Source of the DNA: Lachnospiraceae bacterium
GTDB taxonomy: Bacteria; Bacillota; Clostridia; Lachnospirales; Lachnospiraceae
Length of the DNA stretch: 7,648 nucleotides
Direction of reading: 5' to 3'
Assembly (NCBI GenBank): GCA_015057205.1
Contig: SVEW01000109.1
Coordinates: 1-7,648 of the forward strand
The translations under genes and the position numbers were made by a program. Below the pieces are notes generated by a model. The model searched no databases and was not told where the DNA came from. It saw nothing but the letters and a program-made list of their open reading frames with translations. This document shows, one piece after another, positions 1 through 6,307 of this stretch. Position 1 is the first letter of the stretch. Every line of letters begins with the position of its first letter.

Positions 1-23
1 TCAAAGCCATCATTTTGGGGATG

Positions 24-77
24 AAAAAGGGGGCCTCGCCCAGATGATTTAATCATCTAGTGCGACAGCCCCTTTTT
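24..77 (-). terminator. Possible terminator structure at the 3' end of the aldo/keto reductase gene
   Basis: AAAAAGGGGGC (24-34) can pair with GCCCCTTTTT (68-77) with one bulged G. The interval between them holds a second perfect dyad, GATGAT-TTA-ATCATC (43-57), that overlaps the TGA stop (53-55). Read on the minus strand, the structure ends in CCCCCTTTTT, which fits an intrinsic terminator, and the plus strand reads almost the same way, so it could be bidirectional. The outer stem encloses a long interior, making this weaker than a textbook terminator. I see no identifiable gene in bases 1-23. Confidence 0.4.
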
Positions 78-1000
78 AATGCTTCCGCAATATGTTCAAC
101 ATTGCTGCTTCCTATGTTTACAATATCCACTCCATCCAAGGCAAACTGCAGCATTTCCGAGGCGGTATGCCTGGTAAAACCATCTCCCATGGCGTAGGGC
201 ATACTGCCGACTACCGTAAGACCCAAGGCATGACAGGCTTCAGTCATGGAGAAGGACTGACCGGCAACGGTCTGGATTTTATGGGTAAAAGCACCCGGAT
301 AAAAAATGCTGTAAGGCAGCTGCACAAAGCGAAAACCGTCCCCGGCTTTTCTGGCAAGTGCTACTATTTTTTCCAGAGAAAAATTCCACTTCGGCTCCTC
401 CGGTTCCATGGTGGTAAATTCCAGAGCCAGACCGTAGGAACGAAGCTTACCGGCGGCGATTTTGCCCTCGTACCATGCAAATAAGTCTTCCATCTGTTGG
501 TAAAAACTATCGTTGGCGCAGTTGGCAAAAGTGATTTCCGGAATGTGGATGTAGTGAACGTCTAAGGTTTCCAGTTGCAGGTTTCGAAGTGATTTTTCAA
601 AAGCGATTTCAAAGTGCTTCGGATTCAACGTCTGGTACAATCCGTCGGCTTCAGCATAATCGCTCCAGGCAACTCCGGCAGGCTCTAAAACCTCTTCAAA
701 ATATTTTTTCGGATTGCGTTTTTCCGTAATGTCCCCAAAAAGCAGACCTGCTTTGGAGACAACACAAACGTCTTCCCGCCTGCACTTTCCGGTGCGGAAT
801 AATTCCGCAAGGGCGACGCCCACATCCTTTTCTGCCAGGTTGCCCCGATAATTGATGGCGGTATCCACAATGTTCATGCCGTGGCAAAGTGCGTAGCGGA
901 TGGCCTCCTGCTGCTTCTGACAGAATTCCGGGGTAACGTCCCCCAGATGGGTGCCCAGTCCAAGTCTGCTGAATTCTCTTTGAAAAAATCCCTTTGTCAT
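53..1000 (-). CDS. Aldo/keto reductase
   Basis: This is a 315-residue member of the aldo/keto reductase superfamily, cytosolic NAD(P)H-dependent oxidoreductases with a TIM-barrel fold. The catalytic tetrad is visible: Asp46 and Tyr51 in NIVDTAINYRG, Lys83 in VVSKAG, and His152 in DVHYIHIPE. The C-terminal segment VNIGSSNVEHIAEAL (about 294-308) matches the cofactor-phosphate-binding region. The length is normal for the family. The ATG at 1000 is supported by AGGAGG (plus-strand CCTCCT, 1008-1013) 7 bases upstream. The insert around residues 95-127 and the His-Ile-Pro-Glu context do not point to a specific substrate, so none is assigned. The gene stands alone, divergent from the hydrogenase-like gene across 385 bp. 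It looks more G+C-rich than its neighbours: 34 of 60 bases at 181-240, against 23 of 60 at 1981-2040. That is a rough sample and only a hint of different ancestry. Family call firm; substrate unknown. Confidence 0.93.
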   Translation of the reverse strand: MTKGFFQREFSRLGLGTHLGDVTPEFCQKQQEAIRYALCHGMNIVDTAINYRGNLAEKDVGVALAELFRTGKCRREDVCVVSKAGLLFGDITEKRNPKKYFEEVLEPAGVAWSDYAEADGLYQTLNPKHFEIAFEKSLRNLQLETLDVHYIHIPEITFANCANDSFYQQMEDLFAWYEGKIAAGKLRSYGLALEFTTMEPEEPKWNFSLEKIVALARKAGDGFRFVQLPYSIFYPGAFTHKIQTVAGQSFSMTEACHALGLTVVGSMPYAMGDGFTRHTASEMLQFALDGVDIVNIGSSNVEHIAEALKRGCRTR

Positions 1001-1033
1001 AGTCTTCCCTCCTAAATTTTTGTAAATAGTTAA

Positions 1034-1078
1034 TTGCGAAACTGCTCATGCGGCATTCGCTGCAGAGCAGTTTCGCAA
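1034..1078. repeat. 14-bp perfect inverted repeat in the aldo/keto reductase upstream region
   Basis: TTGCGAAACTGCTC (1034-1047) and GAGCAGTTTCGCAA (1065-1078) are perfect reverse complements around a 17-base loop. The element ends 33 bp before the aldo/keto reductase ATG, so it could be a hairpin in that gene's 5' leader or an operator. There is no T-tract directly after either end, which argues against a simple intrinsic terminator. I found no convincing sigma-A promoter for the reductase gene near it. Confidence 0.6.
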
Positions 1079-1081
1079 ATA

Positions 1082-1119
1082 CCTATTTTGTAAAGTAGGC
1101 AATTGCCTATTGTGTAAAG
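1082..1119. repeat. 14-bp palindrome overlapped by 14-bp direct repeats
   Basis: CCTATTTTGTAAAG (1082-1095) recurs as CCTATTGTGTAAAG (1106-1119) with one mismatch and a 24-bp offset. Between them is the perfect palindrome TAGGCAATTGCCTA (1096-1109), whose last four bases are the start of the second repeat. The arrangement suggests a protein-binding site for either divergent gene. The regulator cannot be named. Confidence 0.45.
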
Positions 1120-1144
1120 CAATCTTACCACGAGCGTATGGCAA

Positions 1145-1160
1145 ATTACAGTCTTGTAAT
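1145..1160. promoter_or_regulatory. Dyad over a -35 box (candidate operator)
   Basis: ATTACA-gtct-TGTAAT is a perfect 6+6 dyad. Its right half covers the -35 hexamer TTGTAA of the promoter at 1154-1182, a typical position for a repressor site. The regulator is unknown: BlaI/CopY-type sites also use TACA/TGTA halves, but with a 2-base rather than a 4-base centre. Confidence 0.35.
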
Positions 1161-1182
1161 GAATGGGGGTTCAGTATATAAT
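1154..1182 (+). promoter_or_regulatory. Sigma-A-type promoter (P1)
   Basis: TTGTAA (1154-1159), a 17-base spacer and a consensus TATAAT (1177-1182) form one of the best promoter matches in the window. The expected transcription start is about 1188-1190. The product would meet the terminator at 1198-1225 almost at once, so the promoter makes either a very short RNA or an attenuated leader of the hydrogenase-like gene. Confidence 0.6.
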
Positions 1183-1197
1183 AAAAATTGAGGAAGG

Positions 1198-1225
1198 AAA
1201 GTGTCACCGATGGTGGCATTTTTTT
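1198..1225 (+). terminator. Intrinsic terminator or attenuator just downstream of P1
   Basis: TGTCACC (1202-1208), loop GAT and GGTGGCA (1212-1218) form a 7-bp stem with one G-U pair, followed by seven T residues (1219-1225). AAA at 1198-1200 can extend the stem through the T-tract. No gene precedes it on this strand within the preceding 1.2 kb, so it acts on transcripts from P1. Confidence 0.65.
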
Positions 1226-1331
1226 ATGTAGCGGAGTAATAATTATTCTGGAATGTAGACAGTTTGCTTCGGAAAAGAATGTGAATTTTCGAAAAATTTT
1301 CGTAGAATCATGTGAATTAAAAAAACAGATA

Positions 1332-1340
1332 TGCTATGAT
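1332..1340 (+). promoter_or_regulatory. Extended -10 promoter (P2) of the hydrogenase-like gene
   Basis: TG-C-TATGAT (1332-1340) is an extended -10 element with a poor -35 (TGTGAA at 1311-1316, spacer 18). The expected start near 1347 gives a leader of about 39 bases before the ATG at 1386. Just upstream are a CGAAAA-A-TTTTCG dyad (1290-1302) and two copies of ATGTGAATT (1279-1287 and 1310-1318). Confidence 0.5.
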
Positions 1341-1385
1341 ACTGTTATGGGGAACGAGTGCTAGAAGATAGGAGAGGATGATTCT

Positions 1386-3311
1386 ATGGAGAAGCTGATT
1401 TATACCAATGATTTGTGTGTAGGGTGTAATCGTTGTATTCGTGCGTGTAATAGCCCGGGAGCCAATGTGGCTAGAAACGTGGATGGAAGGAATATCATCG
1501 ATGTAAATCCGGAGAAGTGTATTGCATGTGGCGCATGTTTTGATGCCTGTGAGCATGGTGCAAGAGCATATTATGATGACACAGAGCGGTTTTTTGAGGA
1601 TTTGAAAAAAGGTGAGAAAATCTCAGTATTGGTGGCGCCGTCCTTTAAGGCAAATTACTACCGGGAGTACGAGTCGGTACTAGGCGGATTAAAGGCCATG
1701 GGCGTAAACCGAATTTTAAGTGTATCCTTTGGTGCGGACATTACAACCTGGGCATACATTCATTATATTCAAAAACACAATTTCCTTGGGGGGATTTCTC
1801 AGCCATGCCCGGCGGTAGTGGGGTATATTGAGCATTTTTTGCCGGAATTATTACCGAAACTGATGCCGGTCCACAGTCCGATGATGTGTGCAGCTATTTA
1901 TGCGAAAAAGTACATGCAGATATCCGATAAACTGGCATTCATCAGCCCATGTATTGCAAAGAAAAATGAAATTACCGACCCTAATACCCACGGAATGGTA
2001 TCCTATAACCTAACGTTTTCACATTTGATGGAGTATGTTCGAAAACACAATATTTCCGGTAAACCGGTGGGGGACGAAATTCCTTACGGTTTAGGGGCGG
2101 TATATCCAATGCCGGGGGGATTAAAGGAAAATGTACGTTGGTTATTAGGCGATGATGTGTTGATTCGTCAAGTAGAAGGCGAAGCGCGCATGATTGAATA
2201 TTTTGAACATAACAAAGAGCGAATTAAGAATGGCAAAACACCGTATTTGTTTGTAGATGCCTTGAACTGTCCGGAAGGCTGCCTATGTGGAACAGGAATT
2301 GAAGAAAAAAGCGGGCTGACGGATGATGCATTTTATATGATTGGAAAGATTCAGGAAGAGAGCAAACAAGACAGCAAGCGTTCAGCATGGGGTAAAAATT
2401 TAACTCCGAAGCAGCGTATGGAACGATTGAATAAAGAGTTTTCGAATTTGAATCTGGAGGACTTCATACGTCGTTATACGAATAAGAGTAAGGATTGCAT
2501 TATGAAGGAGCCTACGGCTGCGCAGCTTGATGCAATTTATAAGGATATGTTGAAAGACACGAAGGAAAAGCGGGAAATCAACTGCGCATGCTGTGGATAT
2601 TCCAAGTGTGAAAGCATGGCAAAAGCCATTTTTAACGACATGAACTATAAAGGCAACTGTGTACACTACGTCAAGGATGTGGTGGTAGCGGAAAAAGAAG
2701 AAAATGCCCAACTTGTAACGGATATGGAAAATATGCGGGTGGAAGAAAAAGAAAATCACGAGCTTTTGAGTCAGAGCATCGACGAAAACTTTGCATCATT
2801 GCAGCATACAGTAGCAGGGGTGTCGCAGAACTCTGCGAAAAATGCGCAGGAAAGCACAGAGATTCTCCATGTTATGGATGATGTGAGAGCCTTTACCGAA
2901 GAACTTGAGCAGTCGTTGAAGAGCATTGAAGAATTTTTAGGAAATCTGGAGAAAAATAACAAAGATGTTATTGAGATTGCTAATCAGACAAACTTACTTG
3001 CACTGAACGCATCCATTGAAGCTGCCCGCGCAGGAGAAGCGGGACGTGGTTTCGCGGTGGTAGCCGAACAAATCAAAGTGCTTGCGGACAACTCTAAAAA
3101 TACGGCGAGCGAAAGTAATCAGACCAAGGAAGATATTGGTGTTGCCATTTCAGAGTTGCTTGGAAATGCAACGGAATTGACAGAAGTGGTTCAGAAAGTA
3201 GGCGGTCAGGTAGAAAATCTGGTACGTTCGTCGGAAGAAATTGTTAAAGCAACGGAGGGTGTTTCCGATGTAACGATGGAAGTGCGAGAAAAGCTATCCG
3301 AATTAATATAA
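1386..3311 (+). CDS. [FeFe]-hydrogenase-like sensor fused to a methyl-accepting chemotaxis signalling domain
   Basis: This 641-residue protein combines four modules. Residues 5-60 form a two-[4Fe-4S] ferredoxin domain (Cys11/14/17/21 and Cys45/48/51/55). Residues about 78-320 resemble the [FeFe]-hydrogenase large-subunit C-terminal domain, with likely H-cluster ligands Cys141 (SQPCPAVV), Cys189 (SPCIAKKNE) and Cys295/Cys299 (NCPEGC). Residues about 395-428 carry a further Fe-S motif (Cys400-x2-Cys403-x4-Cys408-x16-Cys425). From about 435 to the end is a coiled coil with the conserved chemoreceptor hairpin tip (ANQTNLLALNASIEAARAGE and following, 532-570) that contacts CheA/CheW. There are no transmembrane segments, HAMP or PAS domains, and no C-terminal CheR-tethering pentapeptide, so it should be a cytoplasmic receptor. 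The normal catalytic Cys before the first ligand is Pro140, which suggests sensing rather than fast catalysis. The ATG follows AGGAGAGG (1370-1377) by 8 bases. No hydrogenase maturation or che genes are in the window. Domain calls are firm; the H2-sensing role is inferred. Confidence 0.9.
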   Translation: MEKLIYTNDLCVGCNRCIRACNSPGANVARNVDGRNIIDVNPEKCIACGACFDACEHGARAYYDDTERFFEDLKKGEKISVLVAPSFKANYYREYESVLGGLKAMGVNRILSVSFGADITTWAYIHYIQKHNFLGGISQPCPAVVGYIEHFLPELLPKLMPVHSPMMCAAIYAKKYMQISDKLAFISPCIAKKNEITDPNTHGMVSYNLTFSHLMEYVRKHNISGKPVGDEIPYGLGAVYPMPGGLKENVRWLLGDDVLIRQVEGEARMIEYFEHNKERIKNGKTPYLFVDALNCPEGCLCGTGIEEKSGLTDDAFYMIGKIQEESKQDSKRSAWGKNLTPKQRMERLNKEFSNLNLEDFIRRYTNKSKDCIMKEPTAAQLDAIYKDMLKDTKEKREINCACCGYSKCESMAKAIFNDMNYKGNCVHYVKDVVVAEKEENAQLVTDMENMRVEEKENHELLSQSIDENFASLQHTVAGVSQNSAKNAQESTEILHVMDDVRAFTEELEQSLKSIEEFLGNLEKNNKDVIEIANQTNLLALNASIEAARAGEAGRGFAVVAEQIKVLADNSKNTASESNQTKEDIGVAISELLGNATELTEVVQKVGGQVENLVRSSEEIVKATEGVSDVTMEVREKLSELI

Positions 3312-3324
3312 ACAAATAAGAAAG

Positions 3325-3358
3325 AAAAGGACATTGCCTTTGTGGTGGATGTCCTTTT
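3325..3358. terminator. Bidirectional terminator between convergent genes
   Basis: AAAAGGACAT (3325-3334) and ATGTCCTTTT (3349-3358) form a perfect 10-bp stem with a 14-base loop. T-rich sequence follows on both strands (CTTTTACTATTTTG on plus, CCTTTTCTTTCTT on minus). It lies 13 bp after the hydrogenase-like stop and 1 bp after the exporter stop, so it can serve both genes. Confidence 0.8.
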
Positions 3359-3359
3359 A

Positions 3360-4586
3360 CTATTTTGCAAAAATGGAACTTTTATGAATATCTGTGGTAT
3401 AGCGCATAACGGCATCAAATACCAGAAAACCTAAGGCAATGGCCAGACAGGTCTGTAGTAGTGTTATGGTTTCGCTTCGTAGCATGGCACTGTCTGAACG
3501 GGTGACGGCGTACATCATGTAATAGAGATTGGATCCCGGAATCAAAGGCATCACCGTAGCCGTTAGGAAGATAGTGGATGGCATTTTATTAACTCTAGCC
3601 ATAACATAAGCAAAAGCTGCAACAAAACAGGCGGCTAGCAGTGTTGAAAAGAATCCGCTTACATGCATTCTATAATATAACAGTGCATAAATCACCCAGG
3701 TGAAAAAGGCGCCGATACCATTATAGAACAGTGCTTTTCCACGTACATGGAAAAGAATGGCAAATCCAATACAGCCGATGGTACAGCTTCCCAATTGTAA
3801 TGGGAAGGAGGTAATTAAGGAAGTACTACGGTCCTGTCCATTTAGAATCATCATGGTAATTGCAATGCCACAGGCAATTCCTGCGGAACCAAGAATGGAG
3901 CTAAATATATTCTGGATGCCGGCAAGGAAGTCTCTTTGTAGCATATCCCGAATACCGTTTGTTGTAGTCAAAGCTGATATTAACAGCATAACGATGCCAA
4001 CCGTAACACTTTCGGAGTGAGACCCGGGATAAAGGGGGACTATTAAAAGTATTAGAAATTGGCAGATGGCTGCTAAAATAAAATTGTAAATAAATACATT
4101 GTCTTCTTTTTTTGAAAGGTAGTGTCCGCCAAGGGCAATGATACATCCCAGAGCACCACCTAATATGGCATCCAATACGCCACCGCCGAAAAATATGGTA
4201 AAATTACCTCCACCTAATAGTGCGGCAATGGTGGTGACTAGCAGGCGTTGTGGCTTTTCGGATAGAATGGCTAAACGCATCTGCTTGAGTTCCTTTTCTG
4301 ATGGCGTGGTCTGGCATACTATGCGGCAAAGATGGTTTAAGTGGTCTAGGCGGTTAAAATCAAAACCGGTTTTGCGAATATGACGGATTTGCGTGTAAAT
4401 TTCCCCATCTTTGGTTTCAATGGTTGCCTGAATATTGGATGGGATAACATGAACGTCTGATCTGACAAAACCATAGGCTTCGCACATTCGATAAAGACTG
4501 TCTTCGGTGCGGAAGTTCTCGGCTCCGCTTTGTTTTAATAAAACACCGATATCTAAAATTTCCTGTAATATACGATTATAATTCAT
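3360..4586 (-). CDS. Threonine/serine exporter-like membrane protein (ThrE family, fused form)
   Basis: This 408-residue integral membrane protein resembles ThrE-type threonine/serine exporters, which move these amino acids out of the cell. The N-terminal half (about 8-250) matches the family's first domain: a soluble part (QSGAENFRTEDSLYRMCEAYGF, DVHVIPSNI) followed by about five hydrophobic helices from residue 115. The C-terminal half (about 265-395) has four or five helices and the hallmark MPSTIFLTATVMPLIPGSNLY (335-355). Many Firmicutes encode the halves as two genes; here they are fused. The reading frame extends upstream to a TTG at 4640, but I chose the ATG at 4586: it follows AAGGA (4597-4601), and the promoter at 4612-4640 makes the upstream start unlikely. 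The gene converges on the hydrogenase-like gene and diverges from the folate gene. Family firm; substrate inferred from homologues. Confidence 0.85.
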   Translation of the reverse strand: MNYNRILQEILDIGVLLKQSGAENFRTEDSLYRMCEAYGFVRSDVHVIPSNIQATIETKDGEIYTQIRHIRKTGFDFNRLDHLNHLCRIVCQTTPSEKELKQMRLAILSEKPQRLLVTTIAALLGGGNFTIFFGGGVLDAILGGALGCIIALGGHYLSKKEDNVFIYNFILAAICQFLILLIVPLYPGSHSESVTVGIVMLLISALTTTNGIRDMLQRDFLAGIQNIFSSILGSAGIACGIAITMMILNGQDRSTSLITSFPLQLGSCTIGCIGFAILFHVRGKALFYNGIGAFFTWVIYALLYYRMHVSGFFSTLLAACFVAAFAYVMARVNKMPSTIFLTATVMPLIPGSNLYYMMYAVTRSDSAMLRSETITLLQTCLAIALGFLVFDAVMRYTTDIHKSSIFAK

Positions 4587-4611
4587 GGTTGAATCATCCT
4601 TTCTAAGTGCA

Positions 4612-4640
4612 ATCGTATCAAAAAATTTGGGATAAGTCAA
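4612..4640 (-). promoter_or_regulatory. Promoter of the exporter gene
   Basis: On the minus strand, TTGACT (4640-4635), a 17-base spacer and TACGAT (4617-4612) form a good sigma-A-type promoter. Transcription would start near 4605, giving a short leader of about 19 bases with the ribosome binding site almost at the 5' end. This supports the start at 4586. Confidence 0.55.
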
Positions 4641-4659
4641 AGAAATTTTGCGAAAAGTC

Positions 4660-4688
4660 TTGTATATTCGAGCAATTATTTTTATACT
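4660..4688 (+). promoter_or_regulatory. Promoter of the folate-epimerase-S1 operon
   Basis: TTGTAT (4660-4665), a 17-base spacer and TATACT (4683-4688) form a sigma-A-type promoter. The expected start is near 4695, about 25 bases before the ATG at 4720. It lies 20 bp from the divergent exporter promoter, so the two could affect each other. Confidence 0.6.
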
Positions 4689-4719
4689 AAAAGATAGGAA
4701 TAAAAAAGGGGAAGATACA

Positions 4720-5283
4720 ATGGATAAAGAGACAATACGTAAGTTAGGAAAGCAAGGGAGAAAGAGTGTGCAGGGCGAGGAGCGAATTCAGTTCCAGAAT
4801 GCTATCTGTGCGCGCATTCGTGAAAGTGAGGCTTATAAGAAAGCCGAAATTATTCTTAGTTACCAGGCTTTTGGTGGTGAGGTGGAATTGGATGTTTTGA
4901 AAAAATGGGCAAAGGAAGATGGAAAGTTGTTGGCATTTCCTTTTTGCCTTGATAAAACAACCATGGTTGCGCTGATTCCGGAGAGTGAGGAAAGCTGGGG
5001 CGAGGATTTGTATGGTATGAAGGTGCCACTTTTAGAAAAATCTAAGAAGGTAAATGCGGAGGACATTGATTTGGTGTTAACGCCATTGGTGGCATTTGAT
5101 GAGAATTGCGGGCGCACCGGCATGGGTGCCGGCATTTATGACCGGTATTTGCCGCAGTGTTTGAATGCAAAGATTGTGGGAATTGCCTTTGAGGCACAGA
5201 AAATGGATTATGTTCCCACGGATCAGCATGATGTGGTATTACAGCATGTAATTACAGAAAAAACAATTTATAATAGGAAGTAA
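4720..5283 (+). CDS. 5-formyltetrahydrofolate cyclo-ligase
   Basis: This 187-residue cytosolic enzyme belongs to the 5-formyltetrahydrofolate cyclo-ligase (methenyltetrahydrofolate synthetase) family, which uses ATP to convert 5-formyl-THF to 5,10-methenyl-THF and returns a stored folate to one-carbon metabolism. The signature GRTGMGAGIYDRYL (131-144) matches the family's nucleotide-binding motif, and SYQAFGGEVEL (47-57) matches the N-terminal substrate region. Length is normal. One deviation: the usual Gly-Ile-x-Glu-Pro segment reads GMKVP (99-103), losing the Glu. The frame extends upstream to a TTG at 4648, but that lies upstream of the promoter. The ATG at 4720 has AAGGGGA (4706-4712) 7 bases before it, so it is preferred. 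It is the first gene of a tight operon, 4 bp ahead of the epimerase gene. Confidence 0.9.
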   Translation: MDKETIRKLGKQGRKSVQGEERIQFQNAICARIRESEAYKKAEIILSYQAFGGEVELDVLKKWAKEDGKLLAFPFCLDKTTMVALIPESEESWGEDLYGMKVPLLEKSKKVNAEDIDLVLTPLVAFDENCGRTGMGAGIYDRYLPQCLNAKIVGIAFEAQKMDYVPTDQHDVVLQHVITEKTIYNRK

Positions 5284-5287
5284 AACG

Positions 5288-6307
5288 ATGGAAAAAGAAT
5301 ATTGGGGATCCGTAGATGGAAAAGATGTTTGGTGCTTTACATTGCGTAAAGATGAGATGGAAGTAACTGTGACCAATTATGGCGCAACGTTGGTGGGCAT
5401 TCGGGTTCCGGATAAGGAGAACAGGCCGTTGGATGTGCTTTTAGGATATGACTCTTTAGACGGATATCAAAAGGGAACAGGGTCTTTTGGTGCAGTCGTT
5501 GGACGATGTGCAAATCGGATTCATGGCGATGTTACGCTAAACGGAGTGACGTATCCTTTAACGAAAAATGAAGGAGAGAACGTACTTCATTGTGGGGCCT
5601 TTAGTACGGCACATCAGGTGTGGGAAGTTGACGAGGAACAATCGGATGCAACTTGTCTGTGTATGCATCTGTTGGATAAGCAACAGGCAGGCGGATTGCC
5701 TGGAAATGTGGCATTTACTGCAAGGTATGCGCTTTTGTCTAAGGGGACGGTAGCGTTAACTGTGGAAGGGGTATCCGATGCCATGACCATATTGAATGTA
5801 ACCAATCACGGGTATTTCAATTTGGCTGGACATGCCAGTGGCAAGATTACCGGACAGGAAGTTCGCATAGTGGCAGAAAACTATACGCCGCCCCGTGCCG
5901 ATACGAATACACCAACCGGTGAAATTCGCCCGGTGAATGATTCGGTTTTTGATTTTCGTGCCATGCGTAAGATTGGAGATACAATTTACGATCACAATTA
6001 TTGTTTGGATGAGCCGGAAGAGCTGGCGGCAGAAGCTTTTTGTAAAGAAAGTGGCATTCATATGTCTATGCGTACCAATTGCCCGTGCATGCAGTTTTAT
6101 ACCGGAAACTGGATTGAGGAGCAAGATGGAAAAGAAGGGGCAAAGTATGGTCCTTTGCATGGATTTTGTTTTGAACCGCAATACGCACCGGATGCCGTGC
6201 ATTTGGAAGGATTGGCGAAGCCTGTTTTTGATAAGAAAGAACCATACCGGTTTCAGATGGTATTACAGTTTGATAAAACATTAGAGAAGGAGAAGAACAA
6301 TGAGTGA
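5288..6307 (+). CDS. galM: Aldose 1-epimerase (galactose mutarotase)
   Basis: This 339-residue protein is a galactose mutarotase-type aldose 1-epimerase, which interconverts alpha and beta anomers of galactose or glucose and feeds the Leloir pathway. Active-site residues expected from characterised family members are present: Arg77 (GRCANRI), His101 (NVLHCG), His174 (TNHGYFNLAG), Asp235 (YDHNYCL) and the catalytic base Glu296 (FEPQYAPDA). Length is normal, and there is no signal peptide, so it is cytosolic. The usual Asn-x-Leu-His-Gly-Gly has Cys in place of the first Gly. The ATG at 5288 is 4 bp after the preceding stop, with AGGAAG (5275-5280) just before that stop. The 3' end overlaps the S1 gene by 8 bp, indicating translational coupling. 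No other galactose genes are in view, so it may be a general-purpose mutarotase. Confidence 0.93.
   Translation: MEKEYWGSVDGKDVWCFTLRKDEMEVTVTNYGATLVGIRVPDKENRPLDVLLGYDSLDGYQKGTGSFGAVVGRCANRIHGDVTLNGVTYPLTKNEGENVLHCGAFSTAHQVWEVDEEQSDATCLCMHLLDKQQAGGLPGNVAFTARYALLSKGTVALTVEGVSDAMTILNVTNHGYFNLAGHASGKITGQEVRIVAENYTPPRADTNTPTGEIRPVNDSVFDFRAMRKIGDTIYDHNYCLDEPEELAAEAFCKESGIHMSMRTNCPCMQFYTGNWIEEQDGKEGAKYGPLHGFCFEPQYAPDAVHLEGLAKPVFDKKEPYRFQMVLQFDKTLEKEKNNE

Noticed and set aside
92..484. 130-codon plus-strand reading frame
   Set aside because: It lies wholly antisense to the aldo/keto reductase, whose catalytic tetrad and ribosome binding site are clear; no recognisable domain.
1279..1318. Binding site for the redox repressor Rex
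   Set aside because: TGTGAATT resembles a Rex half-site, but no matching inverted TTCACA half lies at the right spacing.
2400..2759. 119-codon minus-strand reading frame
   Set aside because: Antisense to the Fe-S and coiled-coil part of the hydrogenase-chemoreceptor gene. Its Phe/Ile-rich product is what the reverse of a Lys/Glu-rich coding stretch gives.
5756..6202. 148-codon minus-strand reading frame inside the epimerase gene
   Set aside because: Antisense to a gene with all expected active-site residues; no supporting ribosome binding site or domain recognised.
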